DNA of 64,000 nt, taken from contig NZ_JBIGHW010000007.1 of assembly GCF_043555875.1 (NCBI RefSeq), forward strand, positions 62,001-126,000, given 5' to 3'. Positions 23,371-29,969 of this stretch are shown here, piece after piece. A model generated the notes under the pieces. It was not told where the DNA came from. It was given only the letters and a program-made list of their open reading frames with translations, and ran no database searches. This stretch comes from Pelomonas margarita (GTDB taxonomy: Bacteria; Pseudomonadota; Gammaproteobacteria; Burkholderiales; Burkholderiaceae_C). Position numbers and translations under genes: made by a program. The number at the start of each line of letters is the position of its first letter. Position 1 is the first letter of the stretch.

Positions 23371-24624
23371 ATGTCCGCTTTCCAAAATTTCAAACAGGCC
23401 GGCCACTGGCCCACGCTGCTGGCCGCCTTCCTGTACTTCGACTTCTGCTTCGCGATCTGGGTGCTGAACGGCGCGATGGCGCCCTTCATCAGCGAGACCT
23501 TCGCGCTGACCCCGGCACAGAAGGGCTTCATGATCTCGGTGCCCATCCTGGCCGGCGCGCTGATGCGCTTCCCCCTGGGTGTACTGGCCCAGTACATCGG
23601 CCGCAAGAACGCGGCGATGGTGGAGATGGGGCTGATCGTCGCGGCGCTGGGCTTCGGCTTCGTCTTCGTGGACAGCTACGACTCGGTGCTGGCCATGGGC
23701 GTGCTGCTGGGCATTGCCGGCGCCAGCTTCGGCGTGGCGCTGAGCCTGGGTTCGGGCTGGTACCCGCCCAAATACAAGGGCCTGGCCATGGGCATCGCGG
23801 GCGCCGGCAACTCGGGCACGGTGCTGGCCGTGCTGTTCGCACCGCCGCTGGCCACGAAGTTCGGCTGGCAGGCCGTCTACGGCCTGGCCGCGCTCACCAT
23901 GCTGCTGCCCATGGCCGTGATGTGGTTGGCCGCCAAGGAGCCGCCGGACCGCGAGCACCAGAGCTTTCGCGAGCACATCAGCTGCCTGTTCGAGAAGGAC
24001 GGCTGGGCCTTCAGCCTGATCTACATCGTCAGCTTCGGCGGCTTCATCGGCCTGGCCAGCTTCCTGCCCACCTACTTCTACGACCAGTTCAAGGTCACCA
24101 AGATCGAGGCCGGCCAGCTCACCATGCTGGCCACGCTGATGGGCTCGGCCGTGCGCGTGGCCGGCGGCGCCGTGGCGGACCGCATCGGCGGCGTCAACAC
24201 GCTGACCTGGGTGCTGGTAGCGGTGGCTCTCTCGCTGCTGGCCTGCGGCATGGCAGGCAGCTCGCTGGTGGCCACCACGCTGCTGTTCATGCTGTGCTTC
24301 GCCGCCTTCGGCGCGGGCAACGGCGCGCTGTTCCAGCTGGTGCCGCTGCGCTGGCCGGTGACCACGGCCGTGGCCGGCTCCATGATCGGCGAGATCGGCG
24401 CCCTGGGTGGCGGCTTCCTGCCCAATGCCATGGGCCAGAGCAAGCAGCTCACGGGCAGCTATTTCTGGGGCTTCGTTGCGTTCGCGGTGCTGGCGCTGGT
24501 GATGCTGGCCATGCTGCGCGTGGTGCAGATCCGCTGGACGCGTACCTGGGCAGAGAAGGGCGGCCGCGCCCGCCCGACCCCGGCCGGCGGCGAGCAGGAC
24601 CCCGTCAGCTACCAGCGCGCCTGA
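23371..24624 (+). CDS. narK: NarK/NasA-family nitrate/nitrite transporter, copy 1
   Basis: A 417-residue major-facilitator protein with about 12 transmembrane helices. The start has GGAG upstream. It has the family motifs MRFPLGVLAQYIGRKNA (loop 2-3) and both nitrate-signature-like segments, GIAGAGNSGTV and FAAFGAGNGALFQLVPLRWP. Such proteins import nitrate or exchange nitrate for nitrite. It is closely similar along its whole length to the next gene, including the conserved WTRTWAEKGGRAR tail, so the two arose by tandem duplication. Transcription is predicted from a sigma-54 promoter with an ANTAR-type 5' hairpin. Length is normal for NasA-type transporters of Pseudomonas. Confidence 0.9.
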   Translation: MSAFQNFKQAGHWPTLLAAFLYFDFCFAIWVLNGAMAPFISETFALTPAQKGFMISVPILAGALMRFPLGVLAQYIGRKNAAMVEMGLIVAALGFGFVFVDSYDSVLAMGVLLGIAGASFGVALSLGSGWYPPKYKGLAMGIAGAGNSGTVLAVLFAPPLATKFGWQAVYGLAALTMLLPMAVMWLAAKEPPDREHQSFREHISCLFEKDGWAFSLIYIVSFGGFIGLASFLPTYFYDQFKVTKIEAGQLTMLATLMGSAVRVAGGAVADRIGGVNTLTWVLVAVALSLLACGMAGSSLVATTLLFMLCFAAFGAGNGALFQLVPLRWPVTTAVAGSMIGEIGALGGGFLPNAMGQSKQLTGSYFWGFVAFAVLALVMLAMLRVVQIRWTRTWAEKGGRARPTPAGGEQDPVSYQRA

Positions 24625-24721
24625 CCCCCCCTCCCAGCCGCCCGCGAGGGGTGCGGGAGTGGGAGCGGGCGCGCCAAGTCGGTGCGAATCAGGCACCTCG
24701 GCGTAGCGGCAGCGGCCAGAC

Positions 24722-24736
24722 GCCCCAAAAGAGCGC
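24722..24736 (+). promoter_or_regulatory. Putative NtrC box upstream of narK-2
   Basis: GCCCCAAAAGAGCGC matches 7 of 10 arm positions of the NtrC site and 11 of 15 of GCACCAAAATGGTGC. It starts 45 bases upstream of the -24 GG. Its left half is identical to that of the narK-1 box. Confidence 0.5.
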
Positions 24737-24765
24737 AGAGATCGGCAAGCCATGCGGCCGAAAGC

Positions 24766-24781
24766 GGGCACGCCACTTGCA
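24766..24781 (+). promoter_or_regulatory. Sigma-54 promoter for narK-2
   Basis: GGGCACGCCACTTGCA has GG (24767-24768), ten bases and GC (24779-24780). Predicted +1 is about 24792, at the first bases of the ANTAR-type hairpin. The promoter lies in the 276-base gap after narK-1, so narK-2 can be transcribed independently. Confidence 0.78.
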
Positions 24782-24790
24782 CTTTGGGGA

Positions 24791-24818
24791 GGTGGCGTCC
24801 GCAATGGTGCGGGCCACC
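24791..24818 (+). promoter_or_regulatory. ANTAR-type RNA hairpin in the narK-2 leader
   Basis: GGTGGC and CCGC on the left pair with GCGG and GCCACC on the right, giving 4 + 6 base pairs with a two-base bulge (GT). The loop is AATGGT, identical to that of narK-1, with A1 and G4. The stem sequence differs from narK-1 yet pairing is kept, which supports selection on the structure. Confidence 0.75.
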
Positions 24819-24900
24819 TTCTCGCCGCAACGCTTGAGCCGCCCAGGCAAAGACGCTGCAGGCGACCAGGCGCGCACCGGCCGCCCGACCCAGCCTTACG

Positions 24901-26157
24901 ATGTCCACCCCGAAAAGCTTCAAAAATGCCGGCCACAGCCCGACGCTGTTCGCCGCTTTCCTGTACTTCGCGTTCTCCTGCTGCATCTGGGTGCTGAACG
25001 GTGCGCTGGCCCCATTCATCAGCGAGGCCTACAACCTGACACCGGCCCAGAAGGGGCTGATGCTGTCGATTCCCATCATGGCCGGTGCGTTGATGCGCTT
25101 CCCGCTGGGCATCCTGTCGCAGTACATCGGCCGCAAGAACGCGACGCTGGTGGAGATGGCGCTGATCGCGGTCGCCATGCTGTACGGCTACTTCATGGTG
25201 CAGAGCTACGACGACCTGCTGGCCATGGGCGTGCTGCTGGGCATTGCCGGCGCCAGCTTCGGCGTGGCCCTGAGCCTGGGTTCGGGCTGGTACCCGCCGC
25301 AGTACAAAGGCCTGGCCATGGGGCTGGTGGGCGCCGGCAACGTGGGCACGGCGGTCTCAGTGCTCATTGCGCCACCGCTGGCCCTGGCCTATGGCTGGCA
25401 GACGGTCTATGCGATGGCGGCCGGCGCCATCCTGCTGCCCATGGTCGTGATGATCGTGTTTGCCAAGGAGCCACCGGACGTCGACAACCACGCCTCGCTG
25501 CGCGAGCACGCGGCCTGCCTGTTCGAGAAGGACGGCTGGGCCTTCAGCCTGATCTATGGCGTGACCTTCGGCGGCTTCATCGGCCTCACCACCTTCCTGC
25601 CCACCTACTACCACGACCAGTTCGGCGTCTCCAAGGTGCAGGCCGGCCAGCTGACCATGCTGGCCGCCTTCATGGGCGCGGCGGTGCGCATCGTCGGCGG
25701 CTGGCTGTCGGACCGCTGGGGCGGCGTGCACATGCTGACCGTCGTGCTGGTGGTGGTGACCGGCGCCCTGGTGGCCGTGGGTCTGGCGGGCGGTTCGCTG
25801 GTGCTGACGACGCTGCTGCTCATCGTGTGCTTCGCCGCCCTGGGGGCCGGCAATGGCGCGGTGTTCCAGCTGGTGCCGCTGCGCTGGCCGGCGGCCACGG
25901 CCGTGGCGGGCTCGATGATCGGCGAGGTCGGCGCCCTGGGTGGCGGCCTGGTGCCCAACCTGATGGGCCTGTCCAAGCAGTATCTGGGCACCTACCTCTG
26001 GGGCTTCGTCGTCTTCGCCGTTCTGGCGGCGGTGATGCTGGGAGTGATGCGCGTGATGCAGATCCGCTGGACGCGCACCTGGGCCGAGAAGGGCGGCCGC
26101 GCACGGCGCGCGGCGGTGGGTGCGGCCGAAGAGCCGGTGAGCTACCAGCGCACCTGA
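24901..26157 (+). CDS. narK: NarK/NasA-family nitrate/nitrite transporter, copy 2
   Basis: A 418-residue major-facilitator transporter with about 12 helices, a tandem paralogue of the preceding gene. Shared stretches include VLLGIAGASFGVALSLGSGW and ACLFEKDGWAFSLIY-type loops, and both end in WTRTWAEKGGRAR and SYQR. Differences concentrate in helices 3, 5 and 10, which may reflect different affinity or a split between nitrate and nitrite. No strong ribosome-binding site precedes the ATG, unlike copy 1. It has its own NtrC box, sigma-54 promoter and ANTAR-type hairpin, so the regulatory unit was duplicated with the gene. Confidence 0.9.
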   Translation: MSTPKSFKNAGHSPTLFAAFLYFAFSCCIWVLNGALAPFISEAYNLTPAQKGLMLSIPIMAGALMRFPLGILSQYIGRKNATLVEMALIAVAMLYGYFMVQSYDDLLAMGVLLGIAGASFGVALSLGSGWYPPQYKGLAMGLVGAGNVGTAVSVLIAPPLALAYGWQTVYAMAAGAILLPMVVMIVFAKEPPDVDNHASLREHAACLFEKDGWAFSLIYGVTFGGFIGLTTFLPTYYHDQFGVSKVQAGQLTMLAAFMGAAVRIVGGWLSDRWGGVHMLTVVLVVVTGALVAVGLAGGSLVLTTLLLIVCFAALGAGNGAVFQLVPLRWPAATAVAGSMIGEVGALGGGLVPNLMGLSKQYLGTYLWGFVVFAVLAAVMLGVMRVMQIRWTRTWAEKGGRARRAAVGAAEEPVSYQRT

Positions 26158-26239
26158 GGCCGAAGGGTCCGGTCTGCGTGCATTTGCCGCGCCAAGGCGG
26201 TGCACTTGAACGCGTCCGGCGCGAAGCCTTGGCTCACGC

Positions 26240-26254
26240 GCACCAAAACAGCAC
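26240..26254 (+). promoter_or_regulatory. Putative NtrC box upstream of the 96-residue protein gene
   Basis: GCACCAAAACAGCAC has a perfect left arm (GCACC) and matches 11 of 15 of GCACCAAAATGGTGC. It starts 45 bases upstream of the -24 GG, the same spacing as at narK-2. Confidence 0.5.
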
Positions 26255-26283
26255 GCCAATCGGCCGTTTGCGGACCTTCAGAC

Positions 26284-26299
26284 AGGCACGCGGCTTGCA
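26284..26299 (+). promoter_or_regulatory. Sigma-54 promoter for the 96-residue protein gene
   Basis: AGGCACGCGGCTTGCA has GG (26285-26286), ten bases and GC (26297-26298). Predicted +1 is about 26310, two bases before the hairpin at 26312. Its presence shows the small downstream gene has dedicated nitrogen control. Confidence 0.75.
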
Positions 26300-26311
26300 T
26301 GTAGGTGATGT

Positions 26312-26336
26312 GGCGCCTGCGACGGTGCGGGCTGCC
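26312..26336 (+). promoter_or_regulatory. Variant ANTAR-type hairpin before the 96-residue protein gene
   Basis: GGCGCCTGC pairs with GCGGGCTGCC over 9 base pairs with one G-U pair and one bulged T. The loop is GACGGT: G4 is kept but position 1 is G, not A. Position relative to +1 and the bases after it match the narK leaders. It may be a weaker ANTAR site or a decayed one. Confidence 0.55.
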
Positions 26337-26417
26337 TTCCCGCCGCGACCTTCGAGCCGCCCGGGTGCACGTTCGCGGGGACTCGGCGCATTCCGAGAGC
26401 CCGACACGAGCCCCCTG

Positions 26418-26708
26418 ATGGAACAAGCCACACTGCTTCAGATCGCCCGCTTGCGCACGCTGGCGGCCCGCAAGGGCAAGCCCTTCGACGTGGCGCGCTT
26501 TGCCACCGATCGCGCGTTCGCCCAGGCAACACTCAACGCGCTACTCGATTCCGAGGACGAGGAATTGCTGGTCGCCGGCCTGAGCATGCTGGACGCACTG
26601 GGCATGACGGCCGGTCTGACGAGCAGCGAGCACACGCCACCGCCCACATCCGCCCCGCCTCCGCCAGCTGCCGTTGCGCCGGGGAAATACGTCGGACGCC
26701 TGCGCTGA
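26418..26708 (+). CDS. 96-residue protein of unknown function, nitrate-regulon member
   Basis: A 96-residue soluble protein with no family I recognise. Residues 1-65 are predicted helical (MEQATLLQIARLRTLAARKG, then FDVARFATDRAFAQATL and DSEDEELLVAGLSML). Residues about 70-88 are a proline- and threonine-rich tail, ending GKYVGRLR. It has no signal peptide or membrane helix. The gene stands alone between narK-2 and the convergent PP2C-kinase gene, but has a full copy of the NtrC box, sigma-54 promoter and hairpin leader seen at the narK genes. That control, and its size, suggest a regulator or adaptor of nitrate uptake or reduction; this is inference only. Confidence 0.7.
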   Translation: MEQATLLQIARLRTLAARKGKPFDVARFATDRAFAQATLNALLDSEDEELLVAGLSMLDALGMTAGLTSSEHTPPPTSAPPPPAAVAPGKYVGRLR

Positions 26709-26725
26709 GTGGCAGGCAGCGCGCC

Positions 26726-28471
26726 TCAACGCGGCAGAAATAGCAGCCAGGCCACCAGCAGGAAGTTCAACAGCGCCGAGATGCCGAAGGCGATCTGCCA
26801 GGTCAGCGCCGCATCACGCGGCGGGCGTGGGGCGCGCTGCAGAGGCTGATCCCGAGCGGCCAGCCGCTCCAGCGCCAGCAGCAGCTCATCGGCCGTCTCG
26901 AAGCGCGCCCGGGCCTCGCGCGCGACGGCGCGCATGACGACCCGGTCCAGCGGCATGGGCACGCTGGGCTGCAGCCGGCTCACGCTGGCCGGCTCGCGCC
27001 GGTAGCGGGCCAGCTGATAGGGCTCCACCTCGCCGTAAGGCAAGCGGCCGGTCAGCGCCTGGTAGAGCGTGACGCCCAGCGCGAACAGGTCGGCACCCGC
27101 ATCGGCCGGGGCCGGAGGGTCGTCCCACTGCTCGGGGTTGATGTAGCTGGGCGTGCCGGCATGCAACTCGCGCGCAGCGACCGTGGCGCGCGGGCTCAGC
27201 GCCACGCCCAGGTCCAGCACGCGCCACTGGCCGTCGTCGCCCAGGTGCAGGTTGGCGGGCTTGATGTCGCGGTGGATGACGCCCGCCGCATGCAGCAGGC
27301 TCAGCGAGCGCGCCACCGCCACGGCCAGCGCCTGCGCCTGGCCGACGTCCAGCGGGCCCTTGGCCAGCAGTTGCTCCAGCGTCTGGCCCGTGTGCCAGTC
27401 GAACACGGCGTAGAAGTGCGTGGCGCCGTCGGCCGGCGGGTGCACGCGCACGAAGCCGCTCTCGCCGCCACGGCGGCGGTGGCGCGGCGCCTCGGCCAGG
27501 CGCAGGCCCAGCCAGATCTCGTGCGCCAGCATGGCGCGCTCCTCGGGATCGTCGGCACGGCCAGGGCGCAACATCTTCAGCGCCACCAGCCGGCCCGAGG
27601 CCAGCTCGCGCGCCTGCAGCAGCCGATGCACGCCGTTGTCGGCCACCAGCGCCGTGACCTGGTAGCCGTCCAGCACGCTGCCCACGCCCAGCGGGCCGGG
27701 GCTGGGCAGCGTGCGGCCCAGCGCGGCGAGGTCGTTCAGGCCGGGGTCGGCCAGGTCCTTGACGTCCAGCACCAGCGCGGTGGCGTTGTCCAGGCTGCCG
27801 GCCGCCAGCGCGGCGGCGGTCAGCGCATCGGCGGCCGCCTGCGCGCCGGGCGTGGCCCGCAGCAGATCGGCGATCTGGCGCGCGCGCAGCGCGCCGTGCA
27901 CGCCGTCGCTGGTCAGCAGCAGGCGGTCGCCCACCTTCAACTCGCCGGCGCTGTGGTCCAGGCGCAGCGCGTCGTCCAGACCGAGCGCGCGCGTGAGGCC
28001 GGCGAAGTCGCGGCGCTCCATGCGATGGTCCTGCGTCAGCAGCAGACAGTCGCCGTCGCGCAGCAGCCAGGCCCGGCTGTCGCCGATGTGGGCCAGCGCA
28101 TAGCGGCGCCCGCGCAGCGCCACGGCGGTCAGCGTGGTCAGCGCCTCGCGCGGCTGGCCGTCGGGGCCGGGGCGGCGGTTGTGCGAGGCCAGCCAGGCGT
28201 TCTGGTGGCCCAGCAGGCGGTCCAGCGCGACGCTGGTGTCCCAGTCGGCCGGCACGGCGTGGAAGTCGCGCAGCAGGCTCATGACCGAGGTCTGGGCCGC
28301 CATCAGCCCATCGTTGGCCACGCCCTCGGCGCCGCTGACGCCGTCGGCAAGCGCCGCCACCCAGCCGCGCTCGGCCTCATGCGGCTGCGGCGCCTGCATG
28401 CCGGCAAAGTCTTCGTTGCGGGGGCGCTTGCCCTGCAGGCTGGACAGCCCGGTGTCGAGTTCGAAACGCAT
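26726..28471 (-). CDS. Bifunctional PP2C phosphatase / Ser-Thr protein kinase, membrane-anchored
   Basis: A 581-residue protein. Residues 1-245 are a PP2C phosphatase with metal-binding motifs GKRPRNEDF, ALADGVSG, HIGDSRAWLLRDG, LLTSDGVHG and DNATALVL. Residues about 270-535 are a eukaryotic-type kinase: VALKML (Lys), VIHRDIKPANLHL, DLGVAL in place of DFG, and GTPSYINPEQW. The glycine-rich loop is degenerate (DNGVHRLLQA). A C-terminal helix (LLNFLLVAWLLFLP) anchors it in the membrane. The same gene type lies between nasA and nirB in Pseudomonas aeruginosa (PA1782), so association with nitrate assimilation is conserved. Its substrates are unknown; NarK loops or the small neighbour are candidates. 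Confidence 0.88.
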   Translation of the reverse strand: MRFELDTGLSSLQGKRPRNEDFAGMQAPQPHEAERGWVAALADGVSGAEGVANDGLMAAQTSVMSLLRDFHAVPADWDTSVALDRLLGHQNAWLASHNRRPGPDGQPREALTTLTAVALRGRRYALAHIGDSRAWLLRDGDCLLLTQDHRMERRDFAGLTRALGLDDALRLDHSAGELKVGDRLLLTSDGVHGALRARQIADLLRATPGAQAAADALTAAALAAGSLDNATALVLDVKDLADPGLNDLAALGRTLPSPGPLGVGSVLDGYQVTALVADNGVHRLLQARELASGRLVALKMLRPGRADDPEERAMLAHEIWLGLRLAEAPRHRRRGGESGFVRVHPPADGATHFYAVFDWHTGQTLEQLLAKGPLDVGQAQALAVAVARSLSLLHAAGVIHRDIKPANLHLGDDGQWRVLDLGVALSPRATVAARELHAGTPSYINPEQWDDPPAPADAGADLFALGVTLYQALTGRLPYGEVEPYQLARYRREPASVSRLQPSVPMPLDRVVMRAVAREARARFETADELLLALERLAARDQPLQRAPRPPRDAALTWQIAFGISALLNFLLVAWLLFLPR

Positions 28472-28576
28472 GAGTAAGTGTGATCCGTAGTCCGCATCCG
28501 GGCTGCGCCAAGCCGCACCGCTTAGGCGATGGGCCAGAGGCGTTCCACGCAGAAGGGCACCACTTTCGGGACGAGT

Positions 28577-28591
28577 GCACCCTCACCGGGC
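28577..28591 (+). promoter_or_regulatory. Possible NtrC box upstream of nasB
   Basis: GCACCCTCACCGGGC has a perfect left arm and matches 8 of 10 arm positions. It starts 79 bases upstream of the -24 GG, about three helical turns further than the 45-47 bases at the other promoters. A second weaker half-site (GCACC) lies just before it. Confidence 0.4.
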
Positions 28592-28654
28592 CTGAAACCG
28601 CTTCGGCGTGGGGCGCCGCTCGCAGCGGCAGGGTGAAAAGGCCAGCCTCATCGC

Positions 28655-28670
28655 TGGCACATGGCTTGCA
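28655..28670 (+). promoter_or_regulatory. Sigma-54 promoter for the nasB-nasA-cobA operon
   Basis: TGGCACATGGCTTGCA is an almost perfect RpoN promoter, with GG (28656-28657) and GC (28668-28669). Predicted +1 is about 28681, leaving a leader of under 30 bases before the ATG. Unlike the transporter genes, no hexaloop hairpin is present. Confidence 0.85.
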
Positions 28671-28708
28671 AAGCAAGTGGCAGACCAGGCATGTCAGGGT
28701 AGATGAGC

Positions 28709-29956
28709 ATGAAGAAGTTGAAGCTCGTGATGGTGGGGAACGGCATGGCCGGCGTGCGCACGCTGGAGGAGCTGCTGAAGATCGCGCCCGATCTGTACGA
28801 CATCACCGTGTTCGGCGCCGAGCCGCACCCCAACTACAACCGCATCCTGCTGTCGCCCGTGCTGGCCGGCGAGCAGACGCTGGACGAGATCGTGCTGAAC
28901 CCGCTGTCCTGGTACGCGGCGCACGGCATCACGCTGCACCTGGGCAAGATGGTGGCGCGCATCGACCGCCAGCGGCGCTGCGTGGTGGCCGAGGACGGCA
29001 CCACGGCCGACTACGACCGCCTGCTGATCGCGACCGGCTCCACCCCCTTCATCCTGCCGGTGCCGGGCAAGGCGCTGGCCGGCGTCATCGCCTACCGCGA
29101 CATCGCCGACACGCAGGCCATGATCGACGCCGCCACGCGCTACCGCCACGCCGTCGTCATCGGCGGCGGCCTGCTGGGGCTGGAGGCCGCCAACGGCCTG
29201 ATGCAGCGCGGCATGCAGGTGACGGTGGTGCACCTGGGCGGCACGCTGCTGGACCGCCAGCTGGACACGCAGGCCGCCGACCTGCTGCGCCAGACACTGG
29301 TGGCGCGCGGCCTGGACTTCCGCCTCGGCGCGCAGACCCAGGCGCTGCTGGGCGACGACGCCGGCCGCGTGCGTGCAGTGCAACTGCAGCAGGCCGACGG
29401 CAGCGTCGCCGAGCTGCCGGCCGACCTCGTCGTCATGGCCGCCGGCGTGCGCCCCAACACCACACTGGCCGAGAGCGCCGGCCTGCTGTGCAACCGCGGC
29501 ATCGTCGTGACAGACACGCTGCAGACCGTCACCGACCCGCGCATCTACGCCGTCGGCGAATGCGCGGCCCACCGCGGCGTGGCCTACGGGCTGGTGGCTC
29601 CGCTGTTCGAACAGGGCCAGGTGCTGGCCACGCAGCTGGCGCAGAGCGGCATCGGCCGCTACCTGGGCTCCGACGTGTCCACCAAGCTCAAGGTCACCGG
29701 CATCGACCTGTTCTCGGCCGGCAACTTCAGCGGCGGCAGCGGCACCGAGGAGATCGTGCTGAACGACCCGGCCCGCGGCGTCTACAAGAAGCTGGTCATC
29801 CAGAACGACCAGCTCGTCGGCGCCTGCCTGTACGGCGATACCGCGGACGGCAGCTGGTACTTCCGGCTGCTGCGCGAGCGCCGCGACATCAGCGCCATCC
29901 GCGACCGCCTGATGTTCGGCGAGGACTGCGCCAACGCCGCCCTCGCCGCAGCCTGA
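28709..29956 (+). CDS. nasB: NasB-like FAD/NADH oxidoreductase (NirB N-terminal type)
   Basis: A 415-residue flavoprotein matching only the N-terminal half of NirB. It has the FAD site VMVGNGMAGVRTLEEL, the NAD site VVIGGGLLGLEAANGL, the second FAD motif IYAVGECAAHRG and the C-terminal LKVTGIDLFSAG. The 2Fe-2S and sirohaem domains of NirB (about 400 more residues) are absent, and the stop follows directly after the flavin part. With NasA next but one, it should carry electrons from NADH to nitrate reductase, like Klebsiella NasB. The ATG at 28709 is preferred to 28703 because AGGG lies 9 bases upstream. It is first in an operon driven by sigma-54. Confidence 0.8.
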   Translation: MKKLKLVMVGNGMAGVRTLEELLKIAPDLYDITVFGAEPHPNYNRILLSPVLAGEQTLDEIVLNPLSWYAAHGITLHLGKMVARIDRQRRCVVAEDGTTADYDRLLIATGSTPFILPVPGKALAGVIAYRDIADTQAMIDAATRYRHAVVIGGGLLGLEAANGLMQRGMQVTVVHLGGTLLDRQLDTQAADLLRQTLVARGLDFRLGAQTQALLGDDAGRVRAVQLQQADGSVAELPADLVVMAAGVRPNTTLAESAGLLCNRGIVVTDTLQTVTDPRIYAVGECAAHRGVAYGLVAPLFEQGQVLATQLAQSGIGRYLGSDVSTKLKVTGIDLFSAGNFSGGSGTEEIVLNDPARGVYKKLVIQNDQLVGACLYGDTADGSWYFRLLRERRDISAIRDRLMFGEDCANAALAAA

Positions 29957-29969
29957 GAGACCCCTGCCC

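Noticed and set aside
23164..24936. Minus-strand frame of 590 codons opposite narK-1
   Set aside because: Antisense shadow; composition dominated by Ala, Gly, Gln and Arg with no motif, whereas the plus strand encodes a clear transporter.
23316..26708. A 1130-codon plus-strand frame spanning both transporter genes
   Set aside because: Only its last 96 codons are a plausible protein. The rest is the out-of-frame shadow of the two narK genes, and the stretches between them are promoter and leader DNA.
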